Positions 36,851-51,667 of a stretch of 64,000 nucleotides of DNA are shown piece after piece; within the stretch, counting starts at the first letter, position 1; the number at the start of each line of letters is the position of its first letter. The DNA is from Neocallimastix lanati (nom. inval.) (Eukaryota > Neocallimastigomycota > Neocallimastigomycetes > Neocallimastigales > Neocallimastigaceae). Position numbers and translations under genes: made by a program. The notes beneath the pieces are model-generated. The model did no database searches, was not told where the DNA came from, and worked only from the letters and a program-made list of their open reading frames with translations. The stretch is taken from contig JACVTC010000091.1 of assembly GCA_016946835.1 (NCBI GenBank), positions 41,001 to 105,000 on the forward strand. Reading direction: 5' to 3'.

Positions 36851-37192
36851 AGAAATAAAAAAAAATATTTTATTTTATTTTTTTTTTATTTTTATTTTTT
36901 TTAAAAAATACATATAAAAAGAATAGTAAAAATAAAAAAATTTTCAACCTAATTGACATAATTTATATATTAATTTATTATATTACCAATATAATAAGCC
37001 ACATTTTCTGAAATACAACACTCCAAAAAAAAAAAGTCATTGATGAAATCTAAAGTTTTTAGTAAGATAGTAGAAAAAACTAGAACATTAAAATATCCAA
37101 TGAATAAATGTATAACAGAAATATTAAGCCAAATAATACTACAAAAAAATTAAAAATTTAAAATTTGTTAAAGAATATATTAAAATTTATTT

Positions 37193-37246
<54 letters not shown>

Positions 37247-40200
37247 GTAATAATAATAATAGTAATAATAATATAATAATAATAATAATAAAATTACATA
37301 AATTATTATATTATAATACAAAATATTATTATTATATATATATATATAGTTTATCATTGTATGGGATTGAAAAGGATTTTAATATATTATTATTATTATT
37401 ATATTTTTAATTTTATAAATATTAATTATAATATAGTTAATCTTAAAATTGTAGTATTCTGTCAAAATGATTTTTTTATTATTATAATCTTTCAATTATA
37501 GTATTCTGTCAAAATGATTTTTTTATTATTATAATCTTTCAATTAAAGTATATACAAAAAAAAAAAAAAAAAAAAAAAAAAAAGAAATAAACAAAATTTT
37601 GTTTTGCATATGAAAATGCATCAATAATAGTATTACAATCAGGATTGACAATTAAAAGGAATAACAATGAAGAAAAAAAAATAAAAAAAAAAAGAAAAAT
37701 TGTTGTTAAATGAATAAAAGGTAATACATAATTCATAAATATTATTCTATTATTCATTATTATTCATTACTGCAGAACATTTATAATTTAAAATTAATTT
37801 TAACAAATAATATTCATTCTATAGTAAATATTGATATTATATATATGTAATTAAAAATTATTACTTTTTATAGTATAATAAATTAAAATATCTTACTGTA
37901 TGATAAAAATATATAGTTTATCAAGATTAGAGTTAAATTATTATATTATAGATATATTGAAGTACATAAAGTAGACTAATAAAAATGAAGTATTAATACA
38001 TGAATATAATATTATTTTATATTGTTAATATTACTACTTTTAAATATTTATATTTATTATTATGAAATGACATTAAAATTTAATAAAATTTGATATTAAA
38101 TACTATTTACTTATTAATTAGTTTATTCTATTCTATTATATTTAATTTTTTTTTTTTTAAAAAAAAAAGGAAATAAGTATAAAATTTATGTACTATACAT
38201 TATTTATAGAGTATTAATTTATTTTTTCATTTATTTTAATTATAAAGTATTTATCATTAAAAAAATAATTTTTTTTTTTTTTTTTTTTAGTATTGATTCA
38301 AATTAATTTGATATTTTTATAAATAATAAATTATTTCGTATTAATTTGTTATTTTAGATTTTAACTTGTTATGGTTATTTCAAATATATATTTATTAAAT
38401 AACTTTAAATTATTGATGCAACAGATAAAATTTTTTTTCTTAGATTGTCAATTTTGATTCTTCTTAAATTATTTGACATTAAATGCTTTTTTTTTATATT
38501 ATATTTCTTTTTTCTTTTCATATTTATTATTATAATTAATATTTATTATTATTATTACAATTATTATTATATTTATTTATTTATTTATTATTATTATAAT
38601 TATTTATTATTATTATTATTAATTATTATTATTTATTATTATAATTATTATTATAATTATTATTACAATTATTATTACAATTTTTATTATTTACTTATTA
38701 TAGTTATTATTTATTTATTGCTATAATTATTTTTAAATATAACATTAGAATGTTTTAAAAATTATTTTAACTAAAAACATGATTATCCAATGATTTTAAT
38801 GTAAAATATAGTAAAATTGTGTTTTAGGCATAATTATAAAAAGGTTAAAAGGTTATTTGAAAACTTTAAATTTTCATAATAAATAATAGTAACAACAATA
38901 ATTCATTTATCATTGCTAAAAACAGTAAAAAAAAATTATTTAATAGTTATTAATTCTAATAATTTATTATAAATTAAATCATAAAAAAATAATAATAAAT
39001 AATTAGTAGTAATATTAATTGATAAATAATATTAATTAATAGTAATAGTTATTAAGCAATTGAAATATAAAATTTTTTATTTTTATTTTTATTTTTCATC
39101 ATTTTTTGTGAATTTTATATAACTTTATAAATTGCTAATTAGGCTTTAATTTGTTTTGATATTAAGAAAAAAATTATTTTGTTATTGAATTTAATATTAG
39201 TAGCAACAAGTAAATGGTGACGAATAATATTTCATGGATAAAATTATTAATTAAATCCATTTAGAGTATAATAAATTATTTTCATGAGATTTACAAAGGG
39301 TAATTTCATGTATGTATAGAAATTTTAATATATTTTAAATTAAAATTAAATCACATGTATTACACATGCAATTAATAAATGATTTATTATTAGGTAACAT
39401 AAACTCTAAAAAATTCATTTGAAAATACTTTAAAAAAAAGATTTTCTTTTTATTTTTTTTTTCTTAAGGTTCATATTTTTATAATAATAATAATGATAAT
39501 TATTAAAGTTTTAATTAATTTAGTTTAATATAATTTATAGAAGTATTATTCAATCTATTTGATAATTTCAATTATTTTGATATATTTTTAACTAAATGCA
39601 ATCATATACAATCTATATATTTAAATATATTACATAATATATTACATATTATGAATTACTTAATATATGCATTAATATGTCGAATTGGCTTTTTTCTGTT
39701 TTTTTTTTCTTTTTTTTTTATCTTTTTTTGTTTTGTTTATGTTTTATATTCTTTGTTTATTTATAGAGGAAATGTTAATTTATATATAAAACTGTTAGGA
39801 AAGATTTGAAGATTTTTCATGAAACTAATAGGAATAATAAAAAAAAAAGGGATAATAATTAATTAATTCTTAAATAAATAAATAAATAAATAAATAGATA
39901 AATAGATAAATAGATAAATAGATAAATAGATAAATAAATTTATATTTCACATACTTAATAAGAAATAATAGATAATTAAATAATAATTATCTAATTAATT
40001 ATAATAAATAATAAATAAATAAAAATAAATATATTTAATAATTATCAATATAATCAATCTTCGATAATAATTAATAAAAGTAAATAATAATTATTTTATT
40101 ATTAATGAATAACAATAATTATATATAAATAATTTATGATAATTTTTATACCAATTTTATGCCAATGTTTAAATAATAGAAAAAAAAAAAAAACAACATC

Positions 40201-41232
40201 AAAAAGGAGTTAAAAATATGAGAAAGTAATAGAAAATTTAATAATTAGATATTAAATTATAATTAATATTAAATTAATTCATAAATTTATAAATTTTATA
40301 TAATAATTACGTATAAAAAAAAAAAAGGTTAAATTAATTATAATAGAAAAATAAATTTTTAATTTTTCATAAAATGGAATAATTTTTTTTTAATCTAGTT
40401 AATTATATAATAGTAATAATTATTTTCAAATATAATTATTTTTATATATAAAAGTAATGTAACATTTAATATAAATTATTTTAATAAAAATTATTGTTTT
40501 AATATAAATTATTATTATAACTATTATAAAAAAAATATAATTTTTTATTAATAAAAAATATTTAATTTATAAATATGAAAATAAGCATTTTAATATATCT
40601 TATTTTTGAATATATATATATATATATACAAAAAAAAATAAAAAATAAAGTAGTATTTTAAATAATTTAAATAATTTTTATCATTTTAATTTATAATTAT
40701 ATCTATTAATCTATTATTCCTTGTTTTATTATATAGTATATATAATATATAGTATATATTATATATATAATACTTTTATAGACTTTTTTTTTTCTGATTT
40801 ATTAAATTTTAATAAAATAGAAATAAACTTTTTTATTAATATTATCACTGAATTAATATGAATTTGAATTTCTTTTTAATATTTATCTTTAAGCCATTAT
40901 ACTACGAATATATTAACTCCATATAATAATTTATATATACTCAAATATAAATAATATTTTTAATATATATTAAGTATGTATTTAATATATATATTATAAT
41001 ATTTTTCTATTTTCAAATTTCCATTTTTTTTTTCTTTTATCTCTATTTTTATTTTATTTTATTTTATTTTTTTTTTTATTATTGTGTTTTAGAAAACAGA
41101 GAAATATATATATATATATATTTTACTGATATTAAAAGGAATTTTATGTAGGAAAAGCGATTGTTAAGCAGAAATTCAAATTATTTTTTGAATTTGCTTT
41201 CTTTTTCTGATATTAATATTTATTTTTTTTTG

Positions 41233-41264
<32 letters not shown>

Positions 41265-42414
41265 GAAAAAGAAAAAAAGATTTTTATATTCTTAATTATT
41301 ATTTATTATTATTTTAAATATTATTATTTTTATAGAAATAATAATTTTAAAAAATTAAAAAAAAAAATAAAATAAAAATATACTAGAAAGAAATAGATAT
41401 ATTAATAAATAATATTTATACATATAATTTATTTACATAAAGAAAAAGTATTATTTATTTTATATTTTAAGAAAGACAAATAGTAACAATAAAACTAAAA
41501 GTATTAATAAATAAAATTAATAATTCAAGGAAAAATCAAAAATATGTTAAATCAAAAATTATAAATTGTTTTCATTATAAAAAGAAGTTAATTTATATAA
41601 TTAAAAATTTTAAACATAATAAGTAGTAAAAGAACAACAAATTAAGCAACTATCAACATTATTTTATTTATTTATTTATAAAAAAGAACGAAAACCAAAA
41701 ATAAGGAACTAAAAATTAATTTAATAACAAAAAAACAAATTTTTTATAGTAAAATTAATTAATATAAAGGTATATTAATAATATTCGTTAACATACATTA
41801 TAATAAAAAATTTATAAATTAATATTTGGTTTATTTATTATATAATTATTTATATAATTACTTTTTTGATTAAATTTTTACATTTATTTTTATCTATTTG
41901 TATTTTTTATTTTTATTTTTATTATTTCTATATTTCATTTTTATAAATATATATATTTTTTTTAAAATTTTTTTTATAGTATATTTATAATCTAGATAAT
42001 TATTTTTTTTTAAAAATATAATATTTTTTAATTTGATATAATAATATAAAGGATAATACAAAGTAATTATATAATTTTATATTAATAAGATTTTTTCTTT
42101 ATTAGAGTATTTAAATTGTTTTATTTTAATACTAAAAATAAAATTAATTCTTTATTCATTTTAAAAAATCCTTTATAGAAAGATGAATTCCTACCTGATA
42201 TGATATATAAAATAAGGTTATCAAAAAGTTACAAAGTGGAATATTTATTATTAATTAATATACTCCAAGCAATCATATAAAAATATAAAATTAAAACAAA
42301 CAGAAATAAAAATTAAAATACTATAAATTATTTTGAATATTATTTAATTGTAAGTAGTTTTTTATTGTAGAATAAGATTTTATATATACCTTAAAAATTT
42401 AATGAAAAACTAAT

Positions 42415-42447
<33 letters not shown>

Positions 42448-42611
42448 TTAATAATATTAATAATATTAATAATATTAATAATAAAAACTTTTATATAAAA
42501 TTGAAAAATAAAATGAAAAACTTTTTAGATTTGTTTTTAATTACATAAAGCTATATATCAATTTGAATTTCTGAATTCAATCCAATACCCTATATATATT
42601 AATTTATTACA
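36851..42611. other. Gene-free 5.7-kb region upstream of channel gene 1
   Basis: Microsatellites (AATGAT/AAT at 37195-37290; TTA/ATT at 38525-38720; ATAG/AAAT at 39870-39935; AAT at 42418-42447) in AT-only sequence. Its low-complexity open frames do not look like genes. It presumably includes the 5' UTR and promoter of the channel gene. Confidence 0.6.
37454..37545. repeat. 47-bp tandem duplication
   Basis: GTATTCTGTCAAAATGATTT through CTTTCAATTA occurs at 37454-37500 and again from 37501. The two copies match except at the final bases (ATA versus AAA). Confidence 0.9.
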
Positions 42612-45070
42612 ATGAATACAAAATCTAATTCTATAATTGATTCTTGGAAATCTTTCCAGGGTTTTTTAAGAAAACTTATTAATAATAACATTTATTGTAT
42701 AATAAATGTAATAATTATTATATTAAATTTATTTGTTATGTCTGATGGTAAACACGTAGGTAGGAATAAACCAACGAATACACTGGAGTTCTTTTTGCAA
42801 TCAGATATGATATTTACAGTATTCTTTATCTTTGAAAGTTTCATATCCATATTAGCAGATGGGTTGAAAAAATCAATAAGAAGCTTTTGGGGTTTATTTA
42901 ATATATTTATTTTTATTAGCAGTATAGCTACTCTTTGCGGTCTTACTAATTTATCGCCATTCCGTTTATGGATTATATTGAGATATTTATCAAAGATACC
43001 TTGTAAGTTTTTTTTTATTAGTATTATATTTGCCAATATATGATGTATTGGCAAAAATAATGTTATCTATAAATATATATAATAATATCAAAAAATTTAA
43101 AGTTTTTAGAGTTTAAAAATTTAATTAAATTTATATATACTCTATTAATTTTAATCAATAATTTATAATATTTTATATTATATTAATTATTTTATAAATA
43201 ATAGTATTAAGTGATATTGATACGATTTTGAAAGCATTGAGAAAATCTTTTAGTGTTTTAAGAGATATCGCTGTCTTTGCAATTTTTCTTTTTGTATGTG
43301 CAGGTATTGTGGGTGTTTCGATCTGGGGTGGTAAATTTAAATATAGATGTATTAATGAAGAAAATGAATTTTATGATGAAGATTTAGTATGTTCTATGAA
43401 TCCAAATTATGGTTATCAATGTCCTCAAAATTTTAATTGTACCAAAGTAGATGATAATCCTGCTTATAATACTGTGGGATTTGATAATGCTATCCAAGCA
43501 TGGCTTACTGTTTTTCAAGTAAATATTATTTAATTATTAATAATTGATGCGACAAAAATAATTAAAATTTCCAAGTCTAAATATATATATAAATAAATAT
43601 TAAATTGAATCTTTTATATTTATAAATGTTTTATATGCAAACTTCATAACATTAAAATTATTATTACTATTTAATTAATATATAAATGTTTAAAATTTCA
43701 AATTAATTATATTATTATTTAATATATAAACGTATACATATATTTAATATTAAATGTAATATATTTTATTATACTCATTAACTCATTTATATTTCTATCA
43801 AATTAAAAAAAATTTTTTTTTTTTTTTAATATTAATATATTAAAAGATTTTAACAACAGAAGGATGGAGTGAAATTATGATAAATGGAATGAATAGTGCA
43901 AATGGCTTTTCAATAATTTTCTTTTTATTTATTATTATGTTCGGTAATTGGCTTTTATTACAACTTATTGTTGCTACGGTTACCTCAAATTTGGAAAAAT
44001 CAATTGAAAATGGAAATTTTGAAAGTAAAAAGGATGATGATATTACTACCATCACAGATAATGATAATATATCAATAACAGAAAATATTAAGGTACCTGA
44101 AAAGAATGATACAAATAATATTAATAAAGATAAAGATACTGAAAGTGAAAAAAGTGTTGTTCATTATAATTCAGAAATGAATAATCTAACCTCACAAACT
44201 GTCATTGAAGCTGATATTGGAGATGAACAAAGTATAAGAACAGTATCTATTCATAATTTAACTAATACCACAACAACCAATAATAATGAGATTACTTATC
44301 CATCAACAGATCTTATTAATGAAAGTATTGAAATTAAAAGTAATCATAGTAAATCAGAAGGGCTATTAAATGAAAAAGAGATATCCTTCTTACGTCGTAA
44401 ATTAATGGATGTTTTCTTAGATATAAAGTTTGATTATTTTGTATTAATCATTACCACTATTGATGTTATTGGTTTATGTTCCAATCACAAGGATTCAACT
44501 CAGCGATTTATAGATATAACTCATGTTATTAGTGTTGTGTGTACAATTATCTTTGGTATAGAAATGGTATTGAAGTTGTATGCCTTTGGTTTGAAGGGTT
44601 ATCTTAGCTCTTTCTTTAATATTTTTGATGGTTTAATTACTGTTGCCTCATTTGTAGAATTAGTATTACCAAATAATCAAGGTATGCTAGTGTTAAGAGT
44701 TATTCGTGCCACGAGAATTTTAAGAATTAGTAAATTTTCTAAAAGTTTGGTAGATTTAGCAATTATTATTAAGGATTCTTCAAAACAATTGCTTTCTTTA
44801 GCAGTAATTTGGGTTGTTTCAATAGTTATTTTCAGTGCCATTTGTATGCAGATTTTCAGTGGGGATATGAATTTTGATGATGGAGTTCCTAGACCAAATT
44901 TTGATACAATGGGAAATGCTATTTTAGCAGTTATTCAACTTTACACTGTAGAAAATTGGAATGATATTGAAGTTAGTGTAGCTAGAAGTAAAAGTAGAAT
45001 TTATATATTGGTATTAATTGCTATTAGTAAGTTTAAAATTTTTATAATTTTTTTTTATTTTTTTTTGTAG

Positions 45071-45112
<42 letters not shown>

Positions 45113-48100
45113 AGATGTTTATTTTATTCCTATTTAGTCTGTAATTAATGTTCTACTATTTACATTATATTTATTCAATATGTACTTAATAATATACTGT
45201 TTATTTTATTTTTATTCAATTGTGTATTTAATAATATATTATTTATTTAATTTTATTTTATTTTAAATAAAAATAATAACAATAATTTTTTTTATTTTTG
45301 TTGTTCTATTTGTATATTTAAAAATATTGCTATTCTCACTATTATCACCGCTACCACTAATATTACAATTACTACTGCTACTAATAATAAAAATTTCAAC
45401 GACAATATTATTTTTTTGTAATTAACAATTGAAAACATGAATAAATAAATTTATATTTTGATAAAAATATTATTCATAATTAATAATTGAAAACATCATG
45501 AATATATTTAAATTTTAGTTATTATTGGTGCTTTTGTTCTTTCTCAAATTTTAGTAGCTATTTTACTTAGTGGTTTTACTGAAAAAATTAAGGCAGATAT
45601 GGAAAGTATGAATGATCGACATGCCGGTAAACAAACTAAATTTACTATTAAAAGAGCATTAAATGATTTATTTGAGAATGTTAAAGAAAAAAATATTGCA
45701 TATTATCCAAATAGTATTGATGGTGATGATAAATCTTCAAAAGGAAGTTATAATATGGTACATCTTAGAAATAAGAAGCGTTCAATTAATTTTGAGGATG
45801 ATTTAAACTCAAATGCTAATTCGAATATCATTCCTAAAGTAAATTCTTCAAGTACCTTAGCAAATTCAAATTCAAACAACTACTCAAATACAAATTTAAG
45901 TCCTACTTCTTTAATAGCAGTTTCAGCAAGAAGAAAGAGAGAATTGGTTAGAAATAATTCCGAGCCTTATTTAAAGGAAAGGAAACATCATGATCATGCT
46001 CGTCATAAAAGAACTTTAAGTACTCAAAAAAGTTTTTCGCATTCTGATCTAAAAATTAGAAATCTTGCTCATCTTAAAATGACACCTTATCATGAAAATG
46101 AAGCAGATATAATGGCTCATGATAATATGACAGGTCGTGGTCATAAAAAAACTTTAAGTAATGCAAGTAGTATTACAAAGAATGATAATGAATCCATCGA
46201 TTCTAGTCGTATCCATAGAAGACAAGTCACTCGTTTCTTTAATGATGATGATGTTTCTACTTGTTCTACCGAATATTCTGGTCATCATCCACATATGACG
46301 ACGGGAAATAGTCCATTATCTAAGAAATTCCCTGAGGATGATGATCAAAATAAACAAGAAAGTACCTTTATGGCTCGTTATAATAATTATCGACAATCAA
46401 AATTTGTTAAAAAATTTCAAGATTTATGTAGAAATAATATTTATTTAACATTTATATATATATTTATTATTTCGAGTTGTATTAGTCTCATTTTTGACTC
46501 ACCTAACCAGAAAAATCAAGGTCTTTTGAATATCTTAAGATATTTTGATATATTCTTTTCTATTATTTTCTGTATTGAATTGTTTATCAATCTTGTGGCC
46601 TATGGAGCTTTCATAGAAAAGAAAGCCTATTTAAGAAGTATTGTCAATTGGATTGATGTCATCGTTATTATTATCTCAATCATGAGTGCCTTTAGAATTG
46701 CAGATTCTGCTCATTCTTTCCGTGTTTTGAGAGTAATGAGACTTTTCCGTCTCGTTAAATTACATGAAGGTATGCGTATTGTATTTATGGCCATTTGGAA
46801 AACTATTCCTTCTCTAGCCACAGCTTTAATTCCTTATCTCTTTTTTTTAATTATTACATCTGCTATGGGATTATCTATGTTTGTAGGGGAAGGTTGGCAA
46901 TGTAATGATGATTCTGTTAGAAATAAAATGGAATGCATTGGTTCCTACAAGTATGATAATGGTACCAGTACTCTGAAGGAGCCAAGATTATGGGAAAGAT
47001 ATGAATTAGGTTATGACAATATCTTGGATAGTATTCAAACCTCATTGGTAATTACAAATCAAGAAGGATGGCCTGATATTATGTATCGATACATTGATTC
47101 AGCGGGTATTGATCAACAACCCATTAGAGATAATCGACCAGAGGCTTCCATATTTTACATATTATCTGTATTAATTGGTAATTGGATTTTCTTGGCCGTG
47201 GTTACAGGTATAACATTCGATAGTATGAAACGTAATCAAGAAATTTTAAAAGGATTACATCACTTGACTGATGGACAACGAAAATTATTAGATTATATTG
47301 CCCTTATTATTTCATATAAACCCAAACCTCCACCAGGTGTGAGAAAGAGAAACAATTTTCAACAGAGACTTTATGACTTTTTCAAAAGTAATACCTATGA
47401 ATATATTGTTTTCTTTATCGTATTAGCCAATATTATTATCATGCTTATAGCTCGATCAGACGCCACTCAAGTCGAAAAGGATTTACAAATTGTTTCGGAA
47501 TATGTATTTACGGGTATTTATATTTTTGAAGTCGTATTACTGATGTATGCCTATAAACCTAAATATTTCTTCTATGATCGTTGGAATGTTTTAAATTTAA
47601 TGATTACCATATTTGCCTTCGTCAGTATTGCCTTTAATATATTTTCTCAACCTAATTATCTAACGGTATTTAGATTACTTCGTATTGTTCGTTTGCTTAA
47701 ATTTGCGAGAGGTTTGAAGGCGTTAGTTTCAGCTATTATCTTCAATTTTGCTCAATTGATGAATGTTACTCTTTTGATGTTTATCACTTGTTGTATTTTT
47801 GCCATTATTGGTATGCATTCCTTTGGTGATATTGATTATCATAAGGCAAAGGCTTTAAACGAACATCTTAATTTCTCTACTTTTCCAAGAAGTTTATTAA
47901 CCGTATTTGTATTTTCCTCAGGTGAAAATTGGCCTGTAGCTATGACCGATTGTAGTGGAAGAAATTTAAATGGTTGTGATCCATCAGTAGAAAATTGTGG
48001 TGTAATATGGGCCCCTGCTTTCTTTATTCTATTAGAAATTATTTTTAATTGGATTCTCTTAAATAGCTTTATTGCTATTACGGTGGATACCTTCTTGAAT

Positions 48101-49909
48101 GTATTGAATGATTTAGATGAAATTAATAAAATTGAATCAATCACAAATACGTTCCGTCAAGTTTGGTTGAAATATGATAAGAAGGGTAAAGGAGTTGTGG
48201 AATTTAAGGAAATGCTTAAAATTTACAGAGAATTCCGTGTATCTAATAATTATTTATGGGGTCATCGAAGTCCCGTTAAGCCAAGTATTCAGAAGCTTTT
48301 TAAAAGCGTGGTTGTCTATAATAATAAGTGTACCTATGCTGATGCTTTAATGAGTATTATGAATTCATATATTGGTGAGCAGTTACCTGATGATATTAAA
48401 TTGAAATATTGGAGAAAGAAGAATTATGATCGTGTCTATCGTGCCATTAGAAATACACCTATGAATAATACTTTGGTTATGCCAAGTAATGAATATTATT
48501 CACGATCTAGAAGACTTAAAAGGTATCGAGAAAGAAGAAAAGCTAAAGATGAATTAGCTAGAAGTACTAAATCTGTACCTAATTTAAATTTAAATTCAAA
48601 TTTAGATTTAAGTTTAAATTCTATTTCTGAAGATATAACAGAAACTACTAATACCAGCATTACCGGTATTACTAATAATACCAATAGTACCAATAATACT
48701 AATATAAGTACTAATACTAATACTAATACTAATAATAATAATAATAATAATAATAACAATACTAATATCATTTCCGGTTTCGGTATTAGTGATACAAATT
48801 ATCATGTACGACCAAATCTTAGAAGATCTGATCTTAGAATGTACAAGGGTACTCTAGATCATAAACATCCAATGGCAAGTTCAGTCTCTACTAACATAAA
48901 ATCAATGTATAATGATCAAGATAGTGATATATCTGCCACTTCTTCTGCTATTAAGCATGCCTATGAAGAGGCTATAATTGATATGCCAAAATATGCAATT
49001 CCTTTAAGTACTTCATCTATCTCTTTAGCAAATCCTTCTTCCTCTTCAAATTCTCCATTGAGTAATATTACAATTAATATTAATAATCATGAATCCCCCA
49101 ATGTTTCTTCCCCATCTAAGCTTAATAAAGGAAAAACAGCTGAACCAGAATCCATTCAAAGTGAAATAGATACTACAAGTAATACTAATACCAATGAATC
49201 CAATATAACTCATAAGAAACCTATATTTAGATTTGATTCATTTAATGATAATCAAACAAATTCAACGGATAGTAATATGAATACCAATGATAATAATGAT
49301 AATGATAATGATAATGGTGATAACAATACTGATAAAGATAACAACAATAAGAAGTCAAGTCCAATTAATATTAAAAATATTAATAAATCAGATCCATCAT
49401 TATATTCCAATACCTTATTAAATGAAAAGAATAATAAAAATTCTGTTATTAGAATTGATTCTTCTGATTCACAAGCAAGTAGTACAAGGAATTTAGATAT
49501 TACTTACGAAATTAATAAACGTATTCAAACTATTATTAAGAATAAAAATTCACCTACTAACATAAATAATTATACTCTTGATACCCCAAAATTCTATGGA
49601 ATACCAGATAGTCATTCCAATTCTACTGTTGCATTTGAAGAAAATTCACTTCATAGTGTAGAAAGTGGAAGTGAATTTGGTAAAGTTAAAAAACGAAAGA
49701 AATTTACAGATGTTCCAAGTTCATTACGTAATGTACTAAAACCGTATAGTAAACGAGAAGAAAGTGAAGATGAAAATTTCAATGTCAATAAGGATGTATT
49801 ACAATTTTATGTTGTTTATGCCATTTATCGTGTTCAAGTTCGATTTAGAAGAACAAGAAATAGAAGAATAAAACATGATGAAAAAATAGAAATTGTTACT
49901 AATGAATAA
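42612..49909 (+). CDS. Four-domain voltage-gated cation (CaV/Cch1-like) channel 1 (2091 aa, 4 exons)
   Basis: Exons: 42612-43002, 43205-43518, 43847-45026 and 45519-49909 (6276 nt, phases close). Four 6-TM repeats are visible. Pore glutamates: Glu240 (TTEGWSE), Glu604 (YTVENWND), Glu1144 (NQEGWPDIM) and Glu1431 (SSGENWPVAM), an EEEE ring as in Ca2+-selective channels. S4 helices in repeats II-IV are Arg-rich (VLRVIRATRILRISKFSK; FRVLRVMRLFRLVK; TVFRLLRIVRLLKFAR). Repeat I S4 is charge-poor (FRLWIILRYLSK). The repeat I extracellular loop has the CaV-like Cys block NPNYGYQCPQNFNCTK. After repeat IV S6 comes an EF-hand-like segment (WLKYDKKGKGVVEFKEM, ~1508-1524), then ~430 residues of Ser/Asn/Thr low complexity, then an IQ-like basic end (YVVYAIYRVQVRFRRTRNRR). 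The N-terminus is very short (~26 aa). The expected role is plasma-membrane Ca2+ entry. Yeast Cch1 acts with Mid1, which is not seen here. NALCN is a less likely alternative. Confidence 0.92.
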
Positions 49910-50297
49910 TTATAATAGAAATAAAAAAAAAAAGAAAAAAAAGAATACCAATAATTCATCCTAATACTAATACTAATAATAAATATTAATAATAAAATTA
50001 TCAAGGACCTTTTTTTTTTTTTTTTTTTTAGCTTTATATTAAAATTTTTCCTATCTATCATTCAAACACTTTTTTTTTTTTTTTTTTTTTTTTTTATCTT
50101 TTATTTATCTTTTATATTATTTAATATTTATCATTAATTTATTTAATAAAAAAAAATAAAATAATAAAAAAAAAAAAAAAAAAAAAGTAAAAATTTTTTT
50201 TCTTTTTCTTTTTTTATTTTATTTTAATTTAATTTTATTTTTATCATCATAAAATTTTTATATTTATTAAAAATAAAATAGACTATATCATAAAGAA

Positions 50298-50333
<36 letters not shown>

Positions 50334-50582
50334 AAAAAAAAAAAGTGTAGAATATAAAGGAAAAAAATAATAATAATGAAAATAAAGTATAAAAAAAAAA
50401 GATAGAAAAAAAAAAAAAGTTCGAAAAAACAAAATACATAAACATATATATAGAAGTAAATTTAAATATAATAATAATTAAATAAATAAATGAAGTCATA
50501 TATTTCTTTTTGATTTATAATATGATAATGATTATTATTAATTTTTATTTATTTTTATAATATATGTTTCTTGTTTTGTTAT

Positions 50583-50624
<42 letters not shown>

Positions 50625-51025
50625 TAAAAAATAATATTTTTTATTTTATTATAAAAAGAGGGAAAAAAAAGAAAAGAAATAAGAAGAAATTTTATATAAT
50701 TTTTATTATTATTATTATATTATTATCATTATAGAACTATTATTTTATTTATTATTTTTTTTTTATAGTTTATATATCTTTCAGTATGCTTTAAATATAT
50801 ATAAATTTATTTTATTTATATATATTTATATTTTATTAAATTACTTTTTTATGATAATTTAATAATTAAATATAACTTATTATAGGTAAATAAATAAAAT
50901 TTTCCTATTCTGATATATAAAAATTTAAAAAAACGTTATCTTAAATAGTAAATAATAATAATAATAAAAAGAAAGAAAGAAAATAAAATAAAGCAAAAGA
51001 AAATTGAACACTAATTAATCAACAA

Positions 51026-51073
<48 letters not shown>

Positions 51074-51112
51074 CAAACAAACAAACAAATAATAATACAA
51101 ATACAAAAAGTC

Positions 51113-51143
<31 letters not shown>

Positions 51144-51584
51144 TAATAATTTTAAAACAAAAACTAAAACTAAAACAAAAAAAAAAAAAAAAAAAGAGAA
51201 AAATAGTTAACTAAAAGAAAAGATATTTTATAAATATACTAAAAATTTATAAAAAAATAATGAATACAACTGAAGTAAAAAAAAAAAAAAAAAAAAAAAA
51301 AGAAAAAATTAATAAATGGGTAATCATCAAGTAATTAAAAAAAAAAGGGTTTTATTAATAATAAATATTTTATAAAATATATATATATATATTATATTTT
51401 TATCAAAGTATAAAAATACCTTATTTTTTTTTTTTTTATTTCATTTCATTTTATTTTATTTTTTTTTTTTTTTAATACAATTAAAAAAAGAAAAGAAAGA
51501 GAAGGGAAAAAAATGTAATGAATTAATTATTAAATAAAATAAGATATATATATATAAACATATAAACAATTAATAATAAATAAA

Positions 51585-51667
<83 letters not shown>

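Noticed and set aside
45599-49909. Channel domains III-IV as a separate 1436-aa gene
   Set aside because: The frame continues upstream to an acceptor at 45518 and completes repeat II S6 across the intron, so it is the last exon of the four-domain gene.
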